Source: Bicyclus anynana
Lineage: Eukaryota > Arthropoda > Insecta > Lepidoptera > Nymphalidae
Assembly (NCBI RefSeq): GCF_947172395.1
Contig: NC_069093.1
Location: forward strand, 6,111,561-6,175,560
Reading direction: 5' to 3'
Length of the DNA: 64,000 nucleotides
Shown: positions 43,107-54,066 of the stretch, one piece after another
Position numbering within the stretch: the stretch's first letter is position 1
Layout of the letters: each line of letters opens with the position of its first letter
Notes under the pieces: generated by a model
What the model was told of the DNA's origin: nothing
The model's database searches: none
The model's input: the letters and a program-made list of their open reading frames with translations, nothing else
Made by a program: the position numbers and the translations under genes

Positions 43107-43620
43107 ATGCCCACCGGCCCATACAACGTCGGCCCAGGGAACTCAGGTATAGGATATTTAAACCAACGTCTTACTAGACACGGGCATAAGTTAATTATTT
43201 CTGCATATCGTCTCCAAAGAGTAAAAAAATCTTTTGTAGGTTTGGGTGTACTCTTCTATAATAAAATCCCCAAGACTGTGATTGACCTGCCAATGCATAG
43301 CTTTAAGCAATGTGTTAAAAAACATTTACTTAGTCGAGGGTACTACAACATTGATGAGTACCTTAATGATAAAGATGCTTGGAGCCCGTTGGATCAGCTT
43401 CCACCTTCACACAGGAAGTAAAACTATAAGAAATGTAACCAGTAATTGTTATCAATTGTAAATTATAATACTGTATGACTTTTTCAAAAGAGCAACTGTT
43501 GAGTTTCTTGCCGGTATCTTCTCAGCAGAACCTGCCTTCCGAACCGGTGGTAGAATCTTTACAAATAGTCAACTGACGTGTCAAAAGTGCTTGTAAACTG
43601 AGCCTACTTGAAAAAAATTA
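43107..43620 (+). mobile_element. Non-LTR retrotransposon, C-terminal ORF and 3' UTR
   Basis: An open frame of 104 codons ends FYNKIPKTVIDLPMHSFKQC VKK...YYNIDEYLNDKDAW, the typical last residues of a LINE reverse transcriptase ORF. The 3' UTR (GAGTTTCTTGCCGGTATCTT, CAAATAGTCAACTGACGTG) is also found at 30045 and 41275. 5' truncated. Confidence 0.75.
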
Positions 43621-43639
43621 ATTTCGATTTTTTTGATTT

Positions 43640-43809
43640 TAACCCCGTACAAAAGTACATGGAGATGATAATGTGATGTCAAATAATTGTTTTGCTCCAA
43701 GTTCCCATCTACAATTATACCAAAGTTCATCTTGATCAGTTGAGCCGTTTAGCCCTGAAAAGGTAACAGAGAGACAGACTTACTTTCGCATTTATAATAT
43801 TATTATAGA
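43640..43809 (-). mobile_element. Helitron 5' half
   Basis: ACCCCGTACAAAAGTACATG to TTTATAATATTATTATAGA. It abuts the next Helitron at 43810 with no spacer. Confidence 0.6.
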
Positions 43810-44189
43810 CTAGCGGACGCCCGCGACTTTGTCCGCGTGAAACTCGATGTAAACTTTCAACTACTCTACCCTACCCCTACCCTATCCCTGCCCTAACCTA
43901 CCCCCACCCTACCCATTAAGGCTGCACACGCGACGGAAGCTTAAAAAATGGAATAACTTCTCCCGTTTTCCCGACGTTTCCCTTCACAGCTCTGCTTCTA
44001 TTGGTTGTAGCGTGATGAAAAATATACTATAACCTGCCCAGGAGTATGAAAATGTTTCGTTAAAATCAGTTGAGTACTTTTTTTTCTATAACTAACATAC
44101 AGGCACATAGACAAAATCACACCCTGGTAGTTATTTTGGAAATATACTTCATGTACAGAATTGAAATCTCTACAGATTTATTATATAGA
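43810..44189 (-). mobile_element. Helitron of the 20983 subfamily, with short minisatellite
   Basis: CTAGCGGACGCCCGCGACTT, an array of about 55 bases of CTACCC(C) at 43860-43915, CTTCTATTGGTTGTAGCGTG, right end TTATATAGA. 380 bp. Confidence 0.78.
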
Positions 44190-45700
44190 TTAAGTCATTC
44201 TAAGTTACTATAAACCGTATCAGATTATTGAATACGCGCGTCTAAGCTTAAACTAAACTTGCATTTTATTGTATACTCTATCCACATTCTACACTAATTT
44301 AGTGTTGTAGAAATATCTACACGTATCCACAAGTACAGTCAGCATCAAATTTACGTAAGCTTACTTAGCGATTCAGCGAGGAAATGCGGCGAGAATTCTT
44401 GGTGCCGTTCCATGTACATGATTTGTTATTATCGTAGATATAGTCTGTATTTAGATTCTAAAGTATCCTAAGTGATATCTTTATAATGACATAAATACAC
44501 GACAAAAGTATTTTAGAGAATATAGCGGTTTATTTTTGAAATTGTAGATGTCCCTTCTCTTTATTTATGAGATTGTTTAAGGCGAAAAGATAATGTCATG
44601 CTAACCTATACAGCTAGTTTTCAAAAGTCCTATATCCAGAAGTTTATGCACACAATAATGCCTCCAATGATTGTAGATTATTGGTACCTACTCGTTATTA
44701 AATTATCATTGAAACTAAAACACGTAATTCTTGTTAAGCATTTGAAATTTTAATTTTGTTTATTGACGCCAACATTCACAGGTTGTTGGTTATTTTTGTT
44801 TATTTAATAGCTTGGTTATAAATACATAATATTAAAAACGCATACAAATTGACCATTGTATTTTTTTGTAATATTATAGTTTATAACACATTTGCTCGTA
44901 AAGCATCTGTTATTTCAACAATTTTAATAGTATAATGGATCTCATTACGCACATGTGCCGTAATGTAAAGTAAAGTGCACATCTGCTGTAATATAATAAA
45001 AAAATATTATAATCCGTCTAAAAACAAACGGTACTTTTTTAAACCTTCGCAAAAAGTTTTTATGCCAGAAAAGTGCACAACATTTCATTAATAAAATAAA
45101 AATATAATAAAGAAGCATTTAATTATTTCATTTGAATAATTTTGACAATAAATGACAACCATTTATTTGTAACAGAAACACAAAAATATTAATTTACTTT
45201 ATTAGTAATACTGGCAGTTTTTGGTGCATTTGCCTAAAAAAAACGCTGGTACTCGCACTTCGCTATCTGTTTCGCCTCGGCTGTAATTTACCGCACTTAT
45301 ATCATAATGTACTATTAAACTAATTTTTCAAAATAAAAGTACTCTAGATAACTCGCGCAATATAAATATATACTTTGTAATCACTAATCATGCATCAACC
45401 CACTATGTAACAAGACAATAAATCTGAATCGTAATCAACTAGTTTCTTCTTCGAGGTCAAGATTGACTGTGTACGGCCAGCCTTAGTAATGGGGCTTATC
45501 AAATTAAATGTAGCTAGGCAATTCCGATGCCGAGTGTACTTAGGAATGTAAACGTTCCCTTTAGTAATGCGAATTTCCCAAACAAACATGTTTACATCAC
45601 GTCTTTGAAGGCAAATTAGTATTCAATGTGTGGATAGACCCTCAAGCAATTATCTTACTTAATGTGCATTGTTACAATTTACTATTCCTTGTTATACTAA
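44190..45700. other. No recognised feature
   Basis: AT-rich sequence. The 64-codon minus-strand ORF at 45395-45589 has no family motif. AACGCTGGT-CGCACTTCG words near 45243 recur at 22893. Confidence 0.3.
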
Positions 45701-45704
45701 GTAA

Positions 45705-45835
45705 ACGAAATAAATACAACTAGATATAATTCATCATATTAATAATTAATTGTATCTAGTTGTATTTATTGTATCTAAACAAATTATTTATTTATTTAAA
45801 CAAATAAATAAATAATTTGTTTGAGTAATTGTAAC
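45705..45835. repeat. Two adjacent palindromes
   Basis: AAATACAACTAGATATAATT pairs with AATTGTATCTAGTTGTATTT. About 20 bases on, AAACAAATTATTTATTTATT pairs with AATAAATAATTTGTTT. Confidence 0.75.
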
Positions 45836-46080
45836 TAACTCTATTTTATTAAGATTTAAGCTCTAGTATTATGTATTAGGTATTTAGTTCTAATACTTTT
45901 TTTTTATTTAGTAGGTTCCTAAGGTTAATTTTCAATTTGTTTCTCCTTCTCCGCGTCGGTTTTAATTTTAATAAATTAACTACACCTATTATTGGCAAAT
46001 CACTATAATCTAGTTTCATTTCAAAATCTATATCAGATCTACGCACACTTCACAGGTCAATAAGGACTCTTGTTAAAATA

Positions 46081-46205
46081 CCGATTAAAACTCCAAAGGA
46101 AAAAAAAAGTCTTTGGAGCACCAGCAAGTCTAAAAGAACACAAACTCCGATTAAAACTCCAAATGAAACCCAAAATAGTCTTTGGAGCACCAGGGTAGGT
46201 CTAAG
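46081..46205 (+). repeat. Tandem duplication, ~66-bp unit
   Basis: CCGATTAAAACTCCAAA ... AGTCTTTGGAGCACCAG ... AGTCTAA occurs twice in a row with small changes. Confidence 0.85.
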
Positions 46206-46409
46206 TCTTCTAAAGAAGACAAATTAATGTTCACTCAGAATTGAAGAAAATTACTACCCTTTACTATCGTTTTACTCGAGTGGTTTGTGGGTGACATATT
46301 CACTGATGTCTCTAAATACTCTTAGAGTATAATAATGGCTTTAGAATGTTGCTGGGGTTGCCGAGGTACTGTAGTGCAAGTGGCATGTTCTTCGAGGCGT
46401 GGACTGTTT

Positions 46410-46684
46410 ATTTTTTATTCTTTACAAGTTAGCCCTTGACTACAATCTCACACTGATGGTCAGTGATGATGCAGTCTAAGGTGGAAGCGGGCTAACTTGT
46501 TAGGAGGAGGATGAAAATCCACACCCCTTTTCGGTTTCTACACGACATCGTACCGTAACGCTAAATCGCTTGGCGGTACGTTTTTGTCGGTGGGGTGGTA
46601 ACTAGCCACGGCCAAAGCCTCCCACCAGCCAGACTAGGACCAATTAAGAAAATCTCAATCTGCCCAGCCGGGGATCAAACCCTC
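46410..46684 (-). mobile_element. SINE-2, head truncated
   Basis: Tail TTCTTTACAAGTTAGCCCTT through GCCCAGCCGGGGATCAAACC. The tRNA-like start is replaced by LINE sequence. Confidence 0.85.
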
Positions 46685-46840
46685 CATGATGGTTTCCATG
46701 TTATCATGCGTAAGAAGGCAGCTTCACTCCTGCAGCGTCTTCGCGATAGCCACAACAGCATCCTAGGGTCAATACAGGAGAGGCTGAGCTGCCCAATAGT
46801 GGTTAGGCCCACGTTGGGTATCGGTGGCGACAGGCCTTAA
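46685..46840 (+). mobile_element. LINE reverse transcriptase fragment
   Basis: Encodes VIMRKKAASLLQRLRDSHNS ILGSIQERLSCP, resembling the region near the C-terminus of LINE reverse transcriptase ORFs. It ends GIGGDRP before a stop. Confidence 0.55.
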
Positions 46841-46879
46841 TTGTAAGTAGAGTAATATAAAAGTTCTTAAAAGTAATAT

Positions 46880-47145
46880 AAAGAGTTCTTTCTTTGGTCA
46901 TATTACACGAAGAGATGACAGAGAGAGAGACTTGTGGTGCAAGGAAAGGTGGAGGGCACAAGAGCACGTGGCAGGTCACCAATGCGCTGGACTGACCAAG
47001 TAAAAACCGCTCTCCAAGTATCGCTCCACGAACGTGCTAGGAGAGCCACACTACGGGAGGAATGGCGACGGATAGTGAGGTTTGTCACCACACCCAAATG
47101 ACTACCACGACCACTCTGTTAAGAGTGTAACGACAAAGAAGAGAG
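46880..47145 (+). mobile_element. LINE C-terminal fragment
   Basis: The plus strand reads FGHITRRDDRESLVVQGKVE, GTRARGRSPMRWTDQVKTAL, REEWRRIVRF. GRSPxRW-TDQ is a usual C-terminal motif of insect LINE ORF2. Confidence 0.75.
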
Positions 47146-47694
47146 TAATATAACTCTATATGTTTAGATTCACTAACAATACTAACATAGTTTTTAAGAC
47201 AAAAATTACTGTTACTAATTACTTACTAACTCTTCTAGATTTATTTTCAATACTATGGTGTAAACCGAAATAGTTTAAGTTATTTATTTTACTATAATTT
47301 TGAGGTTAAAATTAAACAATCACTCGGATTATTTTAGTCAAACATCGTTCAAGTTTAACACAAAGCTTTAGATTCGCAGCCCTAATACCAAGCCAATAGA
47401 GACGATTTGTTACAAGCGATATATTTTCTAGAAAACTAAAGCTTTAATTAACGGAGAGTCTGCAGAGTTTTCCGGATTGGGAATTGTGCACTCCATCCAT
47501 TTAACACGAGTGTCGTTGCCGGCAGAGCGGTAATTATATTAGCGGGGAATATACCAACCCTAATCAGCAGATATATCTAGGATTAAGAATTTTCGTATTA
47601 GGCGATTTTTAGAGGCATTTAGAAACATCTTAACGAAACGGTTGTTTGATTAGAATACCTACTGAGCATTTCTTTCTTTTATGTAATTTTAAGT
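47146..47694. other. No recognised feature
   Basis: No ORF, repeat match or structure identified. Confidence 0.35.
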
Positions 47695-47840
47695 AACAAC
47701 CATCACCGCAAAAAGTGATCCGAATTTAGCTACTCCACCCACTCACAATGTCGTATTTTCTTACATTTATAATATATTTATGTATACATATCATAGTTTT
47801 TACACTTCCAAAACACACAACTCAATAGTGAGCTATAAAA
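47695..47840 (-). mobile_element. MITE remnant of the 24196 family
   Basis: CATCACCGCAAAAAGTGATC, CGAATTTAGCTACTCCACCC and TTTTTACACTTCCAAAACAC match the right side of the 24196 element. Confidence 0.5.
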
Positions 47841-49689
47841 TAGGCTCATATTGATGAGGGTAAGATAAAATAATGATAAATTAGTAAAAGTTATAATAAT
47901 TATAAAGTGGTTAAAATAAAATCCACGAAAAAATTTTACTTTTCAATCTGAACACAAAATAAGGATCAAAATAAAATGTGAATCTAAAGTAGTAAGGATA
48001 AATAGCCAAATATTTTCCGAGGCTTTTTTCCTATTGTCAGTTTCCGTAAAACGACATTTCTCATCGTTTGATGAGGAAAATTTTCAAAGAGCCTCCGCTT
48101 GGAAAATGTTTTTCGTGAAACGTTTTCCCGTCATTCATTTTTGTAGAAATATAAATGAGTCAACAGAGAACCATCAATGTGGAATGAAAGAATTGTCCTT
48201 TTATATAAAAGGTTAGATATAATCCGTCGCTTGGGCTTGCAAACAATTTTAAATTAGATACTAGCTGTTGCCCGTCACATCGCCCGCCTGTACCTACTCG
48301 TACTAGCAGGAGAACGCGGGATGCTAAATTTGCAGTTACTAAAGCGTCATGGGAATTGATTAGATTTAGTATATTGGACGATAGATATAATTTTATATTT
48401 CCTTTTATTTTATTTTTATAATAAGTTTAGGTTAGATTAGTTACTAGTAATTTAAATGTTATTGTATTTAGTTAATGTAAGTAATTGTAAAATGCTAAGT
48501 GAATCATCATTACTGAGTGAATTAAATAATCTTAGAAAGAATAGATGGTTATATACTTTTTCGCTTTCAGCGGTAGGAAAAGAAACTACGGACTTTAGAG
48601 ACAATTTTTATTACTTTGGCTTAATGAAATCATCGGAAAATATGAGAGATAATGTCATTCAAAATAAGTAAAAAATTAACCACGCTCGATAACAGAAATA
48701 TAAGGGTGTTATTTTGTAACTTTCTTTAAAATTTTTTTTACAAAAATATTGGTTCCTTGGTCTTAATTTGTTTTAGTATTTAGATATTTCCATACCACAA
48801 AAAAAAATAAAAAACCTCCTGAATATATAATAATTTATTTATTTTGCTATCATCCGCGAAAAGCCGACGAACCCATGCGACAACGTCACCCAGGTCCGAC
48901 AAAATACGTTTCACCCCGAACCTGGAGGGTCATGATGGACTTCCGCAAAGTAACGCCTGCTTCTATCCAAAAAAACCTCCAACTTTTTTGAAGTCATTTA
49001 AAAATACAAGATTCAACAAAATAGCCATTTTAAGTGGATAACGGAACCTGACTAGACTTCGTCTCTAAATAATTTTATTTTATAATTTACGGACTGATAA
49101 ATATGTGATGTAAAAACTATGGATAACTATTATAATCTCTATTTTTATCACTTTTCTTGTCTTTCTATTTCGTTCTCATAATACGAATTCCAAAACAACG
49201 TTATTAAATTGCGTTTGAACATCTCTGAAATCTGTAATGTTGTATGGAGATATTAAAAAATAGTCTGTATATTTTCGTGGAAAGTATTTTTTGTTATCAC
49301 TCCGATTAAACAAGCGGAAATGGAACCGCAGTCCGCAGCGAGGATCCTAATCTCTATTGTCCCATTTTATTTTGAAAGAAAACAACGGGGATGTTTATGT
49401 CGGTAACAAAACGAAATCAAAGAAAATTTAAAATAGATAGAATTGTTTAGAAAATAAACCCAGAGATAGAATAAAGTATAATGTTTTAAGTCAAAACATA
49501 CTGAACTGAACTTCATATACCTACTATTAAAGGGTGTAAAAAGTAGATACTTTCTGGAAAGGGCTGCAATAAACTAGTTTATTAGATTTTTTTTTATTAC
49601 CTGATTCGGTAGACTTCGTCACAACAATATACAAAATTACCCTTGAATGTTTTTGAAATCACTCATTATATCTATGTCAATTGTCAAGG
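47841..49689. other. No recognised gene
   Basis: Contains a short CTAGCTGTTGCCCGTCACAT at 48262, possibly a Helitron end, and a GC-richer piece at 48850-48990 (CATGCGACAACGTCACCCAG). Small ORFs (48034, 48456, 48844) show no motif. Confidence 0.3.
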
Positions 49690-50275
49690 CTATGTTTCTA
49701 ATTGTGTAAGTGCCGTAGGCTCCTTAATGGGATCTCAGCGGCGTCACAGGGGGTTTTAGGTTATCGCCTGATGGGGCCTGAAGGTAGAAATAGAAGATGT
49801 GGGCGGAACGGCTCTCTAAGAGCTCCTACTCCTCTGAGACTCAGGCCTCAGCTTTGAGGGTGTTTTGGCCTGAGCGAATCAGTCCGGGCGCCCCCAATAT
49901 AGTAGGTCCAGATGACGTCTGATATCGGGGACCTCGTCTTCGCCGGCGAAAGCGCTGTGTACCTTGTGTTTAAGGTGCCTAGAAAGCATTTTAGGACGTT
50001 ATGTTATCGACGGGATCGTAAAGGACGTTTTTCGGATGATCAGCGTTGGCATTAAATAATTGTAATTGCACGCCTCAACCACTAGTTGGTTGTGGTGGGT
50101 AGCGGCTTTCTCAAAATGTTCTTTCGAAAGCTGTTTTATATATTGAGCTATTGTGGGGATATCTAGGTCCATATGTAAGTCGTTATTGCGTACAAACCAC
50201 GGAGCACCCGTGGCCTGGCATGAATCGGTTCTGAATCGGTCAGGCCGTATATGAGTTTTAGCAAGCATAGGTAAA
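49690..50275 (-). mobile_element. Jockey-type LINE 3' end
   Basis: The minus strand encodes FRTDSCQATGAPWFVRNNDL HMDLDIPTIAQYIKQLSKEHF, the familiar C-terminal region of Jockey-clade reverse transcriptases (APWYVRN...DL...PT). A GC-rich 3' UTR follows (49700-49990). Confidence 0.85.
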
Positions 50276-50295
50276 ACTCACAAACGTAAACAGGT

Positions 50296-50565
50296 ATTTT
50301 TTTTTATTCTTTACAAGTTAGCCCTTGATTACAATCTCATCATCAAACAAATGATGGTAAGTGATGATGCAATATAAGATGAAAGCGGGCTAACTTGTTA
50401 GGAGGAGAATGAAAATCCACACCCCTTTCGGTTTTTACACGACATCGTATCGAAACGCTAAATCGCTTGGCGGTCTTTGTCAGTAGAGTGGTAACTAGCC
50501 ACGGCCGAAACCTCCGACCAGCCAGACCTGGACCAATTAAGAAAACCTCAACGCGGAGGCCTTCA
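50296..50565 (-). mobile_element. SINE-2, head deleted
   Basis: TTCTTTACAAGTTAGCCCTT to CCAATTAAGAAAACCTCAAC, then a jump to GCGGAGGCC. A and B boxes are lost. Confidence 0.85.
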
Positions 50566-50868
50566 AAAGGAGGTTGGTAGGTACTCGTAGTTAGGTGCAT
50601 ATAACTCGTTTATTGAAGTCTTACAGCATGCTTAAATAAATATATTTATTATTATCCTTAATAAATCAATGTATGTAATATTTTATAATAAATTCCGTCG
50701 TTTACATAAGTTTCATATTTAACACTGCCATTTATATATGGGGCCTGTTGGACCCAAAACTTTATATGCTCTCCTAAGCAAATAAATAACATACATCGTT
50801 GACACACAGCGATCCACAAATATTTATGTATAATCCTGTAGCGAAAAAGTAAACATCAAGTATTGATA
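50566..50868. other. No recognised feature
   Basis: AT-rich flank of the LTR element. Confidence 0.35.
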
Positions 50869-50872
50869 TATA
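50869..50872. other. Target site duplication TATA, left
   Basis: TATA precedes the left LTR and is repeated after the right LTR at 55258-55261. Four-base duplications are common for Ty3/gypsy-type elements. Confidence 0.65.
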
Positions 50873-52062
50873 TGTCGTAGAAATTGTAGAGTCATTAATA
50901 AAAATATGGACAGAACCACTGACCTAACCTTGGTCATCGGCTCTGCCAATTACAATAGGTATGCTATGCTTAACCACACTAATCGCTTACACAATACTAC
51001 TCTTAATTTTACTATTTTACCCTGGTAGTTGTGGTAGAGGAAGTACATCGAGCAAGTCCCAGGACTTGTGACCATTGGGTGTGGTTTAAAGGCGCCTTTT
51101 AATACTAGTAAACACTCACCAACCCTGCCCGACATGCTCTCCATGCCCACAGTAAACAATTTAAGATCAATAATTACTTCATCACGAAACATTTTCGAAC
51201 AAAATCACTAACGCGACAAGCAGCATGACACCTCAAGCTGCTCAACAAAGAATTGAACCAATTTATAGCCCAAGTCACTAATCACTTTCCTTTTCTCATT
51301 AACACTACTTAACACTTCACTATTTCACTATACTTAACAAGTAGAAGACGATTATTCCATCTTAAAAACGCAATTAGAACTGAATTACTAAATCAGCAGA
51401 CTACGGAGACAGACGGAGGCAGGATGCCTCACTAGAGTGAATACACAGTGACGGTACACGCGTACGCGCCAATAACACTACTTAACACTTCACTATTTCA
51501 CTATACTTAACAAGTAGAAGACGATTATTCCATCTTAAAAACGCGATTAGAACTGAATTACTAAATCAGCAGACTACGGAGACAGACGGAGGCAGGATGC
51601 CTCACTAGAGTGAATACACAGTGACGGTACACGCGTACGCGCCATTTGGGACGCGATGCCATTGGATGAGAGTTACGTGATCATTTCCTATTGGTCGATC
51701 GCCGCCACGTTCGTTATGGTGGTAACGTTTTACAATCTTAATTACTTCAAGAGTAAATAATCAAAACCTAATTACATGAAAACTTGATTCTAAATTTATT
51801 AAATTAATTAACGTAGATTTTGCTGACCATTACGACAGCAAAATCTCAACACAGAACTAAAGAGTTTCTTTTCTACTGCGGTCACCTGTCATCATTACTT
51901 GAGAGACTAATTATTGACTAAATCAAAACGGAACAGTATTTTGATTGCAAAATGTTTAGATTACTAGATAATAAGTCGATTTGAAACAACTAAAGAGTAA
52001 ACATGATAATTATTAGGTTTGAGGTTATAGATCCTTCAGTGAGCCAAGCTTCCCCGGCGACA
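50873..52062. repeat. Left LTR, 1,190 bp
   Basis: TGTCGTAGAAATTG at the start, AAGCTTCCCCGGCGACA at the end. It contains a 173-bp tandem duplication and an 80-codon minus-strand ORF that is identical in the right LTR. Confidence 0.9.
51301..51646. repeat. 173-bp tandem duplication in the left LTR
   Basis: Two units start AACACTACTTAACACTTCAC at 51301 and 51474. Each ends GGTACACGCGTACGCGCC. The units differ at about one base (ACGCAATT versus ACGCGATT). Confidence 0.92.
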
Positions 52063-52106
52063 CGGCCATACTGACGTGCGGTGCGTGCTCTGCAGCGCCT
52101 CCAGTT

Positions 52107-52131
52107 CTTTTCTGTAAAAAAAAAAAAAAAT
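52107..52131. repeat. A15 tract, a possible splice acceptor on the minus strand
   Basis: The minus strand reads fifteen T then ACAG, followed by AAAAGAACTGGAGGCGCTGC. That is the form of a polypyrimidine tract and 3' splice site just inside the LTR element. Confidence 0.35.
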
Positions 52132-52341
52132 CTGAAGCTAGGTACTTTCACAATTAACCTAGGCTTTGTTTGAATCTAGAAACTTGTGTTTTTCGAATAG
52201 TTAGTTACCTTAAACAAGGCTGAACTTTAGTATCTAAAATTAAAATGTTTAGTTATCTTGGCTGAACGTGACAAGGCTGAACTATAAGAAGTGTGACAAC
52301 ACAAACTTGCTATGAATGTTGAGAAAGAGAATATTTATAAG

Positions 52342-52470
52342 TTCATATTGACACTGCTTGCTACACGCGACAACAGCTAATGATTCATATGTACACTGCT
52401 CGCTCCACGCGACAACAGATAATAATAATTTATATTGACACTGCTCGCTCCACGCGACAACAGGTAAATA
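52342..52470. repeat. 42-45-bp repeats inside the LTR element
   Basis: Three units of GACACTGCTCGCTCCACGCG ACAACAG with AT-rich spacers. A partial fourth is near 52515 (GTAGACACTGCTCATAAT). Confidence 0.85.
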
Positions 52471-52549
52471 TTATAATTATAAAATAAGTAAGTATGTTGT
52501 GTTTTAAGTGTACACGTAGACACTGCTCATAATTTTCATATGAATACAG

Positions 52550-53122
52550 TTATAACGTGGTGTGTAGTATAGGTAGGGAATCAGGTGAGATAGATCCACG
52601 TAGAAGGCTATAGAGGAGTTTGGAAAGGTCGATGCTGTGTCCTTTGAGTGCCACATGGCATCTTTTATTAGTTATAAACGACTCCACGCCGCCAATAAGT
52701 AAAATTATAAGTATTCTCATTACTCTTTCTTTTAAAGTATTTGTGATGATGTTTGTGTAAATGTTAAAATAATTGAAACTATATTCACCGGGAATAAATA
52801 GTCCACGCAGTGGTCGATGTAGTAGACGACACAGGCAGCACGCCAGCTCCAGCGGTCGCAATAGCCGCAGGCTGCAACGACTGCAGAAGTAGTAGCGGGC
52901 TGCGCGGCTGTAGTGGCGTTAGACGTTTGACACCGTTGATACCAGAGGCGGTACGGCCGCCAGAAGATCACCAGGGCGAGCAGGTCGCCTCAATTGGTTA
53001 TCTGTGACCCTGCAAGGCCTCCAATGACGACCAGATACCGCTCTTGAGCACTCTGTGTACTTCACTATAAGGATTGCTAAACAAAGGTGAAGCGACGTTT
53101 GGTTGTTTTTAATTAAAACCAA
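52550..53122. other. GC-rich part of the LTR element interior
   Basis: Overlapping ORFs of 65-103 codons on both strands, none with a recognised domain. Around 52820-52990 the DNA is much richer in GC than the surroundings. It could be the remains of gag or captured sequence. Confidence 0.3.
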
Positions 53123-54066
53123 GTAGTCTACTTACTAATAGTGGTTTTTTTTTTACCACCGCCTCGGCCATTCTACTTTGGATGTAAACATGCAGGGCTT
53201 CTATATCGATGACCCTACTGTCAAAGTCAACTAGACTAAGAAGTTTAGGTACTACACAATTTTGACTACATACAAGAAGTGTTAACGAAGCTATACCAAA
53301 TATTGTATGTACTTCACAGTAAAAAGAGCATTGAAAATAACCAAAGATAGTATTTCGTTACCTGGAGTTACTATGTGTAGTTCGTTGCAATGCCTGTCAC
53401 AATAACTCTTGGAAGCTTCTGAGGAATTGTCTTCCATCATCAATAATTTATTTTGGGGATGTAAAGAGGCGGAGAAGTTCTTAAAGTAAACCCTTGGTAC
53501 AGTCTAAATTAAATGAAAAGTAAGAGACGCAATCTAACTTGGAAAAATGCCGTACGCCACGTAAACGCAATATCTATTTTGAAATTATCGGTAAAAGATT
53601 CGCACACTCGGCTCAAACCGTCGCGGTTTTTAACTAAAAGTACTCGACTCGCAAACGCATAACATTTGCAAACGATAAATCTTAAAAGTAATACAGATTG
53701 CAGCGTAATGAACATTTCTCAATTTTTTTTTTATTTTTTTTTTCTCTTTTTCTTTTTCTTTTTTATTTTTCTCTTTGTCTTTTACGTTATTACATTATTT
53801 ATTTGGATGCGATATGGCGACACGGGCATCACGGCAACCATTGCCGATTCAACTCAATGACGCATCAATATTAAATTGTCAAAACTATTTTACGGTTTTA
53901 AGTCCAACTTAGTTACCACAAGAAAAACTGAGGGTAGTTATCAAATAAAATTAATTTCATCAGGGATTTCACAAATTTCAAATTAAGTTGCACTTTCATT
54001 GTCAATGTCAGGATTTGGTACAGATTGACCGGCAGAAAGGGATCGCTGGAGCGATACCACTTCTGA

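Noticed and set aside
43107..43421. 104-codon ORF as a host gene
   Set aside because: The C-terminal sequence and the 3' UTR repeated at 30045 and 41275 show it is a LINE fragment.
50950..51192. 80-codon ORF as a gene
   Set aside because: An identical frame occurs in the right LTR (54145-54387). It is part of the LTR and has no known domain.
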